Part shown: in pieces, positions 46,180-55,875 of the stretch
Layout of the letters: every line of letters starts with the position of its first letter
Numbering within the stretch: the stretch's first letter is position 1
Source of the DNA: Planctomycetia bacterium
Lineage (GTDB): Bacteria; Planctomycetota; Brocadiia; Brocadiales; Brocadiaceae
DNA: 64,000 bases
Assembly (NCBI GenBank): GCA_015075005.1
Contig: JABTVC010000001.1
Coordinates: forward strand, 930,001 to 994,000
Direction of reading: 5' to 3'
Translations under genes and position numbers: made by a program
Notes under the pieces: model-generated
What the model saw: the letters and a program-made list of their open reading frames with translations, nothing else
What the model was told of the DNA's origin: nothing
The model's database searches: none

Positions 46180-47827
46180 AACCCAGATCACACGCAATTT
46201 GATATCCTGTATTATCTTTATCTGCTGCGCTGCTCATCCCGCATCGTTTGCGCAGGACGATTTATCGGTAATTATAAAACAGATGCAGCCCTCTCTTGTG
46301 ACTGTTTTAACCTATGACAGGGATGGTGAATTTCTCGGCCAGGGGAATGGATTTTTTATTGACAACAACGGAGATGTTATCACAAATGTCCATGTGCTTC
46401 AGGGTGCAGCCAGCGCCCAGGTGAAGACGGCGCATAAGAAGGTATATGCAGTTACCGGAGTTTTAGCCCAGGACAAGGAGGGTGACCTTGCCAGGGTATC
46501 AGTTGATATTCCACCGAGGGTAGTATGCCCTTTGGCGTTCAGTACCGCTGTTCCTGAAACAGGTGAACGGGTCATCGTGATCGGCTGTCCATCATGGCCT
46601 GAGCAAAAGGTCTTTGATGGCGTTATCTCAGGCGTCCGGGAGATTCCCACATTTGGAACGGTTATAAAGATTACCGCACTCATGTCTCCGGGAGGTAGCT
46701 GCAGCCCGGTAGTGAATATGAATGGCGAGGTCTTAGGTGTGACTGTCATTCAAGCCATCGAAGGGCAAGGCCTGAATTTCGCAATTCATAGTGGGAGGGT
46801 GATAAAACTTATACCTGATGCGGGGATGATCCATACTCAATGGGTGGAAGGTGAAATAAATGAATGGTATTGCAGCGCGGAAGGGTTTTTTAATCAGGGA
46901 ATTATTTATCTTGCTGCTGACGATCGTCAGTATGCTCTGCACTCTTTTGAAAAAGCGGTAAAGGAAAATTCACGATATGCTGCTGCCTACTTCTTTGCCG
47001 GTTATTGTAACGATGCACTTGGAAGGTACCCGGAAGCGATTGAGGCATATAGGCAGGCGATACGAATTGATTCTTATTTTGCCGAGGCACATTCATATCT
47101 GGGTGCAGCATATCATAGATTAGGCCGTTACACCGAAGCGGTGGACGTTTATAGGCACGTGTTACGCACACAGCCAGAAAATGCTGAAGTACATGATAAA
47201 CTGGGTGAGATTTATAGAAGGATTGGGCGTCACGCAGAAGCGATCAGGGCCTTTCAACGGGCAATTAGCTTAATGCCTGATTTTACTGATGCATACTCGC
47301 ATCTGGGCCAGGCCTGTTTCAATCTCGGAAGGTATACAGAATCGGTTGCGGCGTATGAGCAGGTAATTCGTATCAGGCCTGATGATGCAGGTGCGTACGC
47401 CATGATGGGTGCGGCTTATGATAAACTTGAACGTTACGCAGAAGCGATAGATGCATACAAACAGGCAATCCAAATCAAACCTGACAATGCAGAGGTGTAC
47501 CGCATGCTGGGCATGGCTCATTTCAGGCTCAGGCATTACGCTGAGGCGATTACGGCATATAAACAGGCGATTGCCATCAAGCCTGACGATGCCAGAGCAT
47601 ACTACTCTATGGGTGTAACATATGGTATCCTCGGTCTTTATCAGGAGGAGGCAGAGGCTTACAGGCAGGCGATCCGGATCAAACCTGATTTTGCAGAGGC
47701 ACATCTGAGTTTGGGTATAGTTTATTTGAACAACGGAGATAAAAAGTTGGCATTGGAAGAGTATAAAATTCTCCGGGATATGGACAAGGATTCAGCCAAC
47801 GGATTATTTAATCTGATCTATAAATAA
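46148..47827 (+). CDS. Periplasmic trypsin-like serine protease with TPR repeats
   Basis: About 559 residues (the start could be 46163). A signal peptide (LISCIIFICCAAHPASFAQ) precedes a DegP-like protease: GNGFFIDNNGDVITNVHVLQ (His), LAQDKEGDLARV (Asp) and ALMSPGGSCSPVVNMNGEVL (Ser). The usual GNSGGP is GGSCSP here, so the nucleophile Ser stays but the two glycines are replaced. Residues about 245-545 hold nine TPR repeats of 34 residues (EAIEAYRQAIRIDSYFAEAH and so on). It overlaps the exporter gene end by 32 bp. It may process or hold periplasmic proteins; reduced protease activity is possible. Confidence 0.87.
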   Translation: MRHPSMLSGRKTQITRNLISCIIFICCAAHPASFAQDDLSVIIKQMQPSLVTVLTYDRDGEFLGQGNGFFIDNNGDVITNVHVLQGAASAQVKTAHKKVYAVTGVLAQDKEGDLARVSVDIPPRVVCPLAFSTAVPETGERVIVIGCPSWPEQKVFDGVISGVREIPTFGTVIKITALMSPGGSCSPVVNMNGEVLGVTVIQAIEGQGLNFAIHSGRVIKLIPDAGMIHTQWVEGEINEWYCSAEGFFNQGIIYLAADDRQYALHSFEKAVKENSRYAAAYFFAGYCNDALGRYPEAIEAYRQAIRIDSYFAEAHSYLGAAYHRLGRYTEAVDVYRHVLRTQPENAEVHDKLGEIYRRIGRHAEAIRAFQRAISLMPDFTDAYSHLGQACFNLGRYTESVAAYEQVIRIRPDDAGAYAMMGAAYDKLERYAEAIDAYKQAIQIKPDNAEVYRMLGMAHFRLRHYAEAITAYKQAIAIKPDDARAYYSMGVTYGILGLYQEEAEAYRQAIRIKPDFAEAHLSLGIVYLNNGDKKLALEEYKILRDMDKDSANGLFNLIYK

Positions 47828-47841
47828 TAACTGGCAAGGAA

Positions 47842-48615
47842 TCAGGCACGCATGAAAAAGACAATAACAGCCAGTATCACCCCAAGGACAATACGATAGT
47901 ACCCGAACCATTTAAAGCCGTATTGCTTCAGGAATCCGATAAAAGCCTTTATGGCAAAAAGAGCAACGACAAATGCCACGAAACTCCCTAACAGTAAGAT
48001 GGCTATGTCATGGTGTTGGATTGTTTTGTAAGAATCCATCATTTTTTTGGTGCTGGCGCCAAGCATGGTTGGAACGGCGAGAAAAAATGAGAATTCGGCG
48101 GCCGTTCTCCGGTTAAGCCCCACAGCCATGCCGCCGATGATGGTCGCCGCTGCCCGTGATACCCCTGGAACCATTGCAATACACTGGAAGCAGCCAATTT
48201 TGAAAGCCTGAAACCATGATATGTCCTGCTCCTCCGTTTCTTCGGCATGTTTAAACCATTGGTCTACAAAGATCAGCACAATTCCACCGAGAAGAATCGT
48301 AATGATTACTACCCATACATTTGCCAGGAGACGGTCGATATAATTTTCCAGAAAAAAACCTGCAATTGCAGCAGGCAGGAATGCAAACGCTAGTTTCGCG
48401 TAAAACCGGAAAGAGGTGAGAAATTTACGCCAATAAAGTACCACCACCGACAAAATGGCGCCAAGCTGGATGACGATCACAAAATTCCTGGTGAGTGCAT
48501 TATCGCCGATACCCATAAACGTAGAAGCGATCACCATATGTCCGGTAGATGAAATTGGTAAAAACTCAGTAATGCCTTCGATAATGGCGAGAATCAGTGC
48601 TTCTGCATAGGTCAT
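47842..48615 (-). CDS. uppP: Undecaprenyl-diphosphatase UppP (BacA)
   Basis: 257 residues, about eight membrane helices. It contains IEGITEFLPISSTGHMVIAS and PGVSRAAATIIGGMAVGLNR, the two BacA signature regions. The enzyme releases undecaprenyl phosphate for reuse in cell-wall synthesis and gives bacitracin resistance. The gene is full length and preceded by a GGAG box. It lies 28 bp downstream of the flavoprotein gene. Confidence 0.95.
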   Translation of the reverse strand: MTYAEALILAIIEGITEFLPISSTGHMVIASTFMGIGDNALTRNFVIVIQLGAILSVVVLYWRKFLTSFRFYAKLAFAFLPAAIAGFFLENYIDRLLANVWVVIITILLGGIVLIFVDQWFKHAEETEEQDISWFQAFKIGCFQCIAMVPGVSRAAATIIGGMAVGLNRRTAAEFSFFLAVPTMLGASTKKMMDSYKTIQHHDIAILLLGSFVAFVVALFAIKAFIGFLKQYGFKWFGYYRIVLGVILAVIVFFMRA

Positions 48616-48643
48616 ACGGTATCTCCTTTTCTATTTTAGCCTG

Positions 48644-49693
48644 CTAGAGAGGCATAAGACTTCTGCCTGCTATTTTAGCGCCTAACTTCCACGACAGGGA
48701 GGTCTGCCTTCTCTCCAGTTTTGTTAATTCTGTATATGTCGCAAGCACATTATCGCCGGACTTTATACCCTTAGCTACAGCCTCTGCGGCACATATGCCT
48801 GTGGATAATGCGCACGAAATTCCTTCACCAAAGGCATTCAGAAACCCCGCCGCTTCTCCAACAAGAAGTACATGCCCTTTTCCTAAATAAAATCTGCCTG
48901 TTGTGCCCATATCATTGCCCATGCATCCGGATTTCCTCACCAGTTTTTTAAGTTTCAGTCCGAATTTTTTTTCTAACATGAGGGTAAATTTATTCAGGCA
49001 GGGATAAATCGTAACTCCCTCTTTTACGGCGGTGCCAAAAATTTGCAGGCCATCCTTCATAGTAAACCACGCATATACATCGCCGTACTGCGAGTCAAGA
49101 AAACCGTTATAAAAGCAAGGGTCTAAATCGGAATTACCTTCATAGTAATTCTGATATGCAACAAACCATCGTAAGCCTTTTTCAAACTCCGGGTCAAGAA
49201 CTGCCCTGATTCCAGATCTACCGCCTTCTGCGCTTATTAAGTAGGTGCATGCAATAGGTATTGTTTTGTTATGAAGTGCGTTATAATATTCCAGTGTTAC
49301 GCAATCGCCTGAATCTTTAAATTCTTTCAGGACGCAGCAATCTATGACTTCTGCCCCTGAATTTTTGATAAGCCAGGAATCATACTCAGATCGCCATATG
49401 TTGGGTGCTCCACCGCCATCCTTGCTAAACGGCCAATCTGCATAATGTTCGTCGTCAGACCAGAATCTTACCCCCTTTAACAAATGGGGGGTAGCATATG
49501 CCGGCGCTGGAATTTCACCGAAATATTTTTCAGTTATCTCTTGCGATTTCTTGAAGATAATGCCAGAACATATCTTATATCGGGGAAGGTTCTTTTTTTC
49601 TATCACGAGGACTTTTAATCCCTCGTTTACCAGCACACGAGCTGCTGCTGCACCGGATGGTCCTGCGCCTACAATTACGACATCGTATTTCAT
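48644..49693 (-). CDS. Geranylgeranyl-reductase-family FAD oxidoreductase
   Basis: 349 residues. It begins MKYDVVIVGAGPSGAAAARV (FAD GxGxxG) and has CSGIIFKKSQEITEKYFGEI, a central YLISAEGGRSGIRAVLDPEF and a C-terminal GHVLLVGEAAGFLNAFGEGI (second FAD motif). This superfamily reduces isoprenoid double bonds or oxidises related lipids. In planctomycetes many such enzymes act in unusual lipid synthesis, but the substrate cannot be fixed here. It lies upstream of uppP, another isoprenoid-lipid gene, in the same direction. Confidence 0.88.
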   Translation of the reverse strand: MKYDVVIVGAGPSGAAAARVLVNEGLKVLVIEKKNLPRYKICSGIIFKKSQEITEKYFGEIPAPAYATPHLLKGVRFWSDDEHYADWPFSKDGGGAPNIWRSEYDSWLIKNSGAEVIDCCVLKEFKDSGDCVTLEYYNALHNKTIPIACTYLISAEGGRSGIRAVLDPEFEKGLRWFVAYQNYYEGNSDLDPCFYNGFLDSQYGDVYAWFTMKDGLQIFGTAVKEGVTIYPCLNKFTLMLEKKFGLKLKKLVRKSGCMGNDMGTTGRFYLGKGHVLLVGEAAGFLNAFGEGISCALSTGICAAEAVAKGIKSGDNVLATYTELTKLERRQTSLSWKLGAKIAGRSLMPL

Positions 49694-50332
49694 TAAAAAT
49701 AAATTCCTTGTGTTGTCTTCTGTCGGCTACGTCTAATCGGTATTTTGGCGAAAACTAAATGTAATTAGGCATTAAATATAACACAAATGTGTTCTTTTTC
49801 TACTAAATTCGCATCTCAATAAATTATGTTCTCTGCTATCTATAATGCACCCCAAAAACTGTACAGCATGAAAAGATCGGCATTACAGACAGGTATCCCA
49901 TACATCACACCTTCGCCCTACAACGACATTAAAATTAATGTCAATCAGGGCATCTACTGTCTGAGAAGTAAAATATGGGTCTTAATATTTCTAAGGCTAT
50001 TTTACCTGTTTTGATGTTTTTCGATAATCTTTGGTTTGCCCGTATTTTCAAGTCATACACAAGAATTTAACTCTTGTCTCTTTTGACCAGTTTTGGTATT
50101 TTTCTGTACGGAGTACGACTCAGGTACGATATGAAATCTACCGGGGAGATTCTTTGGACAGACACCACTACCCCCTACAAAGGGGGATGCCCCTATATAT
50201 CTATCAGATGGCTTCCTGGGTGCGGACAATTTTTTCTGGAAGTCGCTTAATAAACCGACACGTGAAAAGATAATGATAAATAGGTAACTAAAATATGGTT
50301 GCATTCTTAAGCTTTGATGTTATTATCAAGAG
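49694..50332. other. Intergenic, no gene seen
   Basis: About 640 bp of AT-rich DNA. It contains a short GC-rich block with CCCCCTACAAAGGGGGATGC near 50170. No ribosome site precedes any of the short frames. It separates core genes from the accessory island to the right. Confidence 0.5.
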
Positions 50333-50593
50333 ATGGGTAGATTTGAAAAACTGCTAAAACGTTTTTTGTCTAAGCCAAAGGATTTCAGCTACGATGAGCT
50401 TACAAGGCTTTTGGCTAGTCTTGGTTACGAAAAGGTAAGCACTGGTAAGACTGCGGGGTCAAGAGTGGCTTTTGTAAATCCTGAGACCCGGCATATTATA
50501 AAATTGCATAGGCCACACCCAAGACCTGAGCTGAAACGGTATCAATTGGACGATATTGAAGAAACGCTGAGAAACAAGGGGGTAATACAATGA
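50333..50593 (+). CDS. hicA: HicA-type toxin
   Basis: 86 residues with FSYDELTRLLASLGYEKVST and GSRVAFVNPETRHIIKLHRP (HicA mRNA-interferase fold). This belongs to the subgroup where the GSH motif is GSR and the His-rich LHRPHP follows. Its end overlaps hicB by 4 bp. HicA cleaves mRNA or tmRNA and is neutralised by HicB. The gene is intact. Confidence 0.9.
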   Translation: MGRFEKLLKRFLSKPKDFSYDELTRLLASLGYEKVSTGKTAGSRVAFVNPETRHIIKLHRPHPRPELKRYQLDDIEETLRNKGVIQ

Positions 50594-50967
50594 AAGATGT
50601 ATTAACATATAAGGGTTTTATAGGGTCTGTCCATTTCAGTGCTAAGGACAAGGCCTTTCATGGTAAAATAGAGGGGATAGACGATCTGGTAACTTTTGAA
50701 GGTCAGAGTGTAGATGAACTTTTAAAGGCATTCCATGAGGAAGTAGACGACTACATTGCTCTTTGCAAAGAAACAGGCAAAGAACCCATGCGGTCATATA
50801 AGGGCAGTTTTAATGTTCGTATATCCCCTGAAACACATAGGAAGGTTGTGGAAAAGGCTACCAAAATGGGATTATCACTAAACCAGCTTGTACAAAAGGC
50901 CATAGAGAAAGAATTAGTACAGAATGGCGGGATTCAAGGGAGATGTAAACGGCAGCGCACCATATAA
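50590..50967 (+). CDS. hicB: HicB-type antitoxin with a ribbon-helix-helix tail
   Basis: 125 residues. The N-terminal HicB fold (YKGFIGSVHFSAKDKAFHGK, then FEGQSVDELLKAFHEEVDDY) is followed by a C-terminal ribbon-helix-helix (FNVRISPETHRKVVEKATKM, GLSLNQLVQKAIEKEL), which should bind its own promoter. It overlaps hicA by 4 bp. The last residues (GRCKRQRTI) overlap the next frame. Confidence 0.92.
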   Translation: MKDVLTYKGFIGSVHFSAKDKAFHGKIEGIDDLVTFEGQSVDELLKAFHEEVDDYIALCKETGKEPMRSYKGSFNVRISPETHRKVVEKATKMGLSLNQLVQKAIEKELVQNGGIQGRCKRQRTI

Positions 50968-51247
50968 AATCGAAGGAAATATTAGAAACTACGCCTTAAC
51001 GGACTGTAAGCTTTTGAAAATTTCAAAGAAAGTGGTAGAGCATATCCTGGAAATTGCAGAGGAAACGTTGAAAAATCGAAGAGGTGATTCTGCAATTCAG
51101 ACCCTATGCATCAAGGCTGCTATGCAGATAATCGAAGGGCAGCAAGATAGAATCGAGCCGAAGAAAAACTTAAATTTCAACGCAAATATCCATCGTGACT
51201 TGGACGGTTCCCCTGTCGATTATAGCATATACAGGCGCAAGGTATAG
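50924..51247 (+). CDS. Hypothetical protein after hicAB
   Basis: 107 residues beginning MAGFKGDVNGSAPYKIEGNI, with helical middle (KKVVEHILEIAEETLKNRRG) and tail (PKKNLNFNANIHRDLDG). The start overlaps hicB by 44 bp in another frame, and no good ribosome site is seen. It is possibly a small DNA-binding or phage-type protein. The weak start makes it uncertain. Confidence 0.4.
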   Translation: MAGFKGDVNGSAPYKIEGNIRNYALTDCKLLKISKKVVEHILEIAEETLKNRRGDSAIQTLCIKAAMQIIEGQQDRIEPKKNLNFNANIHRDLDGSPVDYSIYRRKV

Positions 51248-51906
51248 CTACCATTTCAAAGAGGCATTATATTACCTCAATACAAATAATCAGATGCCTT
51301 ATTGGGTGCGTATAATTTTTTAGAAAATGATGTTCATTTAGCTGAGATGAGGGAGTTTAAACAATAGCTTGGTATGTCAGAAATGGCATATCAGGCTATT
51401 TTTGTTTGTAGTTGTTGCAATTTTGTCAATCTGGGTATTCTCCCTATTATAAAGTGGTTAAAATGATTGGAAATAAACGGAATAGGTGCAACAGGTAATT
51501 CGCTATTTGTCATATCGATTGTTTGGCTATTCCCCCATGTGCATGGGGACAAATTTTGTCAATTTTTTATGGACTCTTAATAAATTGCATCATTTGGAGG
51601 CATTACTTGTAAGAGATTTTGTATTGATTTATTCCTGTAAAATGCTATATTACTGAGCCAACTGCCCGTGAAAATGGATTTTCCTGACTTTAGTACAAAC
51701 CTATTGAATCGCATGCTAACAGTTATCATGATAAACGGAACGAGTAATTGTTAAGAATTTTCTATATTTAGAGTATGAATGAGTTCTGATAGCACTTTAT
51801 CATTACTTTGCTTGTATTTTTAATTTTGACAAAAAGTCTGATATCTTCTTCTTTTTGCCATAGTGCCAAGCCTATGGGGAAAATCAATTTCTTATCATGT
51901 AACTAA
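51248..51906. other. Intergenic before hsdM, no gene seen
   Basis: About 660 bp, AT-rich. It contains the 38-bp repeat (51370-51407) and a small palindrome CCCCATGTGCATGGGG at about 51535. It should contain the hsd promoter, which I could not place. Confidence 0.5.
51370..51407 (+). repeat. 38-bp dispersed repeat, copy 2
   Basis: Reads TGGTATGTCAGAAATGGCAT to TTTTTGTTT and matches 10346-10383 at 35 of 38 positions. Both copies lie upstream of a defence gene (cas6, hsdM), in each case pointing towards it. Confidence 0.75.
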
Positions 51907-53151
51907 ATGGCAACACATAAATTATCACTCTCCCGCTTAGAAACATTCCTCTTTGATGCCTGCGACATTTTGCGAGGCAATATGGATGCTTCGGAATACA
52001 AGGAATACATCATAGCTATGTTATTTCTGAAAAGGGTGAACGACCAGTTTGAAACACACAGGGACAGGAGAAAGAAAAACCTGACCGAAGTAAGAGGACT
52101 ACAAGACCCTGAAATGATTTACGGGGAACTGGAACGCCAAAATGCTCCGGAGTATGACTTCTTTGTACCAATGGCTGCACGTTGGAAAATACTTGACGGC
52201 GATGCTGATACTGACGAGAATGGCAACAAAACAAACTACATCAAAGACCTGCAGGAAGAGATTGGCGACCACCTGAACAAAGCCCTTGCATCATTGGAAG
52301 ATTACAACCTCGACAAACTGGAAGGCGTTCTTAAAAACAATATCAACTTCAACCGCACCATTGGTAAAAACAACAAGCAAATCAGTGATGTAGATTTGCG
52401 AGAATTGATCCGCCACTTCAATAAAATCAGTTTGATTGATGAGAACCTGGAGTTTCCCGACCTGATGGGTGCCGCCTATGAATACCTGATTAAGTTTTTT
52501 GCTGACAGTGCGGGAAAGAAAGCCGGAGAATTTTACACTCCGAATGAAGTAGTAAAACTACTGGTGAATATTTTGGAGCCGGGAGAAAATTCTGAAATAT
52601 ATGACCCGACTGTAGGCAGTGGCGGTTTGCTCATTGAAAGTAAAAACTATGTAGAAAGCCGTTATGGTTCTGCCCGAAACATCTCGCTTTACGGACAGGA
52701 GAAAAGCGGAACTGTTTGGAGTTTGAGTAAGATGAATATGCTGTTTCATACTATTTACGACAGCAAAATATTGAATGGCGATACACTGATGAACCCATTG
52801 CATATTGAATCCAATGGAGAAATAAAAACCTTTGATATCGTTATTGCCAATCCGCCTTTTTCGCAGAACTACACCAAAGACGGCATGAAGTTTAAAGAAC
52901 GCTTCAACTTCTGGATGCCGGTAAAAGACAAAGCCGATTTTATGTTTGTGCAGCACATGGTGGCAAGCATCAACAATGCCGGACGCATGGCGGTGGTAAT
53001 GCCTCACGGTGTGTTATTTCGTGGTGGTGAGGAACGCAAGTTCAGGGAATGGCTCGTAGGCCGTGGTTATCTGGAAGCGGTGATTGGTTTACCACCTGCT
53101 TTGTTTTATGGCACAGGTATTCCTGCAAGCGTGATTGTGATTAATAAAAAA

Positions 53152-54489
53152 GGTTCTTCTCCAAATTAGTTTGCAAAAGCTTGTATAATTTTTAATGAAA
53201 AGTACCGTTCGTCATGAAATCCATAAGCTTTTCTTTTGATAACCTTGATCTTATTATTAACCCCTTCGAGTTTACTCGTATGAATTTTATAGTCACAGTG
53301 ATTCAAGATTCCATAGCTATGTTTCATAAGCATGTTTGCAAACTTATGCACAACAGAATGGTTTATCGTTTTCGCTAAAAGGCACCATTCGTCAATGGCT
53401 TTTCTCGCCCACGTCCGTGAGGTATAAGTCCAAATATGTTTGAGTTTGTCTTTAAGAATCAGAACGGTATTTATTGTTTCATTGAGTGACAAGAGCTGTT
53501 TGAGATGTTCCCGGTGTTTTTTCCTGCGAATATTTCGTTTGTTTTTTAACAAAAGATATTTTGAACCCTTGAAGACGTCCTTGTCCTCTTTCGACGCTTT
53601 TTGGTATTCAGCATTTCGTACCTTGTCAATAACTTTACCAAAACCTGATACTACATGAAACAGGTCAAAGACTATCTTGACATGCGGCACATGCTTTTTT
53701 ACTGCAAGAATATAAGGGTCCCACATATCCATGGCAATGGCCTCAAGAGACTGTCTTTCCTCCTCTGTCATACCGGCAAAGAAGGTTTCCAGGGTTTCTT
53801 TTGTTCTTTCCTTACCCACCCAGACTACCCGACCACTCAGATAGTCCAGAACAACGGTCAAATAGCGCTGTCCCTTCTTAACAGAGATTTCGTCTACTGC
53901 CAGTATGCGAAGATGCTGATAGTCAGTCTGCGCGTATTGTCGTTCCAGAAAAAACTTATCGATTGCTTTTACTGTTTTCCAGTTCATTCCAAAATGTTTT
54001 GCAACTTCGGTAATGGTTAACATTTTACACAGTTCGTGAATATACGCTACTAAACGATGCGTAACACGACCGTAAGGTTGAAAAAACCTAAGTCTTCAAC
54101 TACGATTCGATTGCATGACTCTACAGGCTATCTTACGATACGAACAATTTATCCATACGCGAACAGGAACCAAGATTCATTATCCCGCAAAGCTCTGTTT
54201 GTCGTGACGATAAATGCGCTGTGCTTTGCTGCCACACACATGACATATTGGGTGAAATCGTTCATCGGGCACTGCAGTAAGCTGGGATATCTCAGCATCA
54301 GAAAAAACAGTTTGCTTTGTAATTCTTACCCGCTGAAAAGGAAAATATGGTAATATACTTAACGTGGACATTGCTGGCCTCCTGTAAATAAGTTATATAT
54401 CGGTATATAGGAAACACCAAATGTCCACTCTTTTCAATGATTTAATGAAATTTCTCCTCAATTTCTATTGACTAATTTGGAGAAGAACC
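53152..54489 (-). mobile_element. ISL3-family insertion sequence, copy 2 (in hsdM)
   Basis: The 1338-bp element has perfect 19-bp ends (GGTTCTTCTCCAAATTAGT and complement) and an exact 8-bp target repeat ATAAAAAA at 53144-53151 and 54490-54497. It is almost the same as the element at 2346-3670 and lies in the same orientation. Confidence 0.95.
53166..54371 (-). pseudogene. ISL3 transposase (copy 2), internal frameshifts
   Basis: The N-terminal (54180-54371) and C-terminal (53166-54023) parts are in the same frame, but the 156 bp between them are not. The first part carries CHVCGSKAQRIYRHDK (zinc finger). The second has LRILAVDEISVKKGQRYLTV, SLEAIAMDMWDPYILAVKKH and the conserved HSVVHKFANMLMKHSYGILN end of ISL3 DDE transposases. 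In the gap, small insertions around 54140-54200 and a missing T at about 54085 explain the break. A full-length protein would have about 400 residues. Confidence 0.88.
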
Positions 54490-55875
54490 ATAAAAAAGAT
54501 GCTCACCTGCGTGCCAAGGTGCTTTTCATCAATGCCGACCGTGAATACAAGGAAGGGAAGAACCAAAACAAACTGCGGCCCGAAGATATTGAAAAAATCG
54601 CCTTCGTCTATCGCAGCAAGGAACAAATTGCCAAATACAGCAAGCTGGTAAGCAAGGAAGAACTGGCTGCTGAAGAATACAATTTCAACATACGCAGGTT
54701 TGTGGACAATGCCCCGCCTGCCGAACCGCACGATGTGCATGCACACCTGCAAGGCGGCATACCGGAAGGCGAAGTGAATACTTTGAACGATTGGTTTGCC
54801 TGTTACAACGGACTGCGTGATAAACTATTCGTACCTTTTAAAGACGGCTATCTGAAATTTACGGATACTGTAAAGCAGAAGGACGAAATCAAAAAAAGAT
54901 TTGATGAAAGTGCGGAAATAAAAACGGCTCATGCTCAATATACAGAAGCCATCAATCAATGGTGGCAGCAGCAGACGCCGGTGATTGAACAATTGCCTGA
55001 ACAAAACATCAATGTGTTTGACCTGTATCATCAGTTTTCGGCAACGCTTACCAAGGGACTGAATGCACTGACGATATTGGATGAGTTTCAAAGCCGTGGT
55101 TCCTTTGCCAGTTATTGGAACACCCTGAATACCGATATTAAAAGCGTCAACGCCAGCGGTTGGAATGCAGAACTGATACCCGATGATGAAATACTAGAGA
55201 GCCAGTTTCCGGATGTACTGAAAGAATTGCGAACCAACGAGGCCCGGAAAGAAGAACTGCAAGCCCTGTTTACCGAAGTGAACGAACTGGAAGATGGTGT
55301 ATGGAATGAAGATGATTACGAAGTGTGGCGGAGCAAAGAACTGAAAGACCACAAAGACGGCATGAAAGCCCTGAAAGGCGAGCGCAAAGAGGCAGACAAG
55401 GAATACAAGGACTTGCAGAAACGGATAAAAGCCAATGAAAAGGCATTGAAGAAGCAACCTGAATTGGCAGCAGAAATTGCAACACTGAAAACCCAAGCAG
55501 AAAAGTTCGCTGCTGAAATGGAACGATTGGATGAAATGATAGAAGCCGATGAACAACGCATTGCCAAACATACCAAACTGGAAGAAGAACTGAAGCAATG
55601 CAAAAGGGTTATAAAAGAGATAAAAGACAGAAAGCAAAACCTGGTGGATCAGGCACGGCTGCTGATAAACCCCGAAGAAGCCAAAGAACTGATTTTGAAA
55701 AGATGGCTGAGTGTATTGCACAGCACTATAAACGGCTATCTGCAAACCCACCAACGCCAACTGTTGCAGGCAGTGGAAAACCTGCACGAGAAATACACCA
55801 CTCCCCTGCACAGCATTTTAAGCGAACGGGAAAAAGAAACCCAATTGTTAAACACCTTTTTAATGGAATTGGGAT

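Noticed and set aside
51530..51560. Palindrome CCCCATGTGCATGGGG resembling a type I-E CRISPR repeat core
   Set aside because: It occurs once only, with no regular spacing or second copy nearby, so it is not an array.
53152..53168. GSSPN as the natural C-terminus of HsdM (and of the Cmr3 N-terminal part)
   Set aside because: These residues come from the inverted end of the insertion element, which is why two unrelated proteins share them.
55194..55811. 205-residue minus-strand frame rich in Phe, Leu and Cys
   Set aside because: It is the mirror of the Glu/Lys coiled-coil part of hsdM and lacks a ribosome site.
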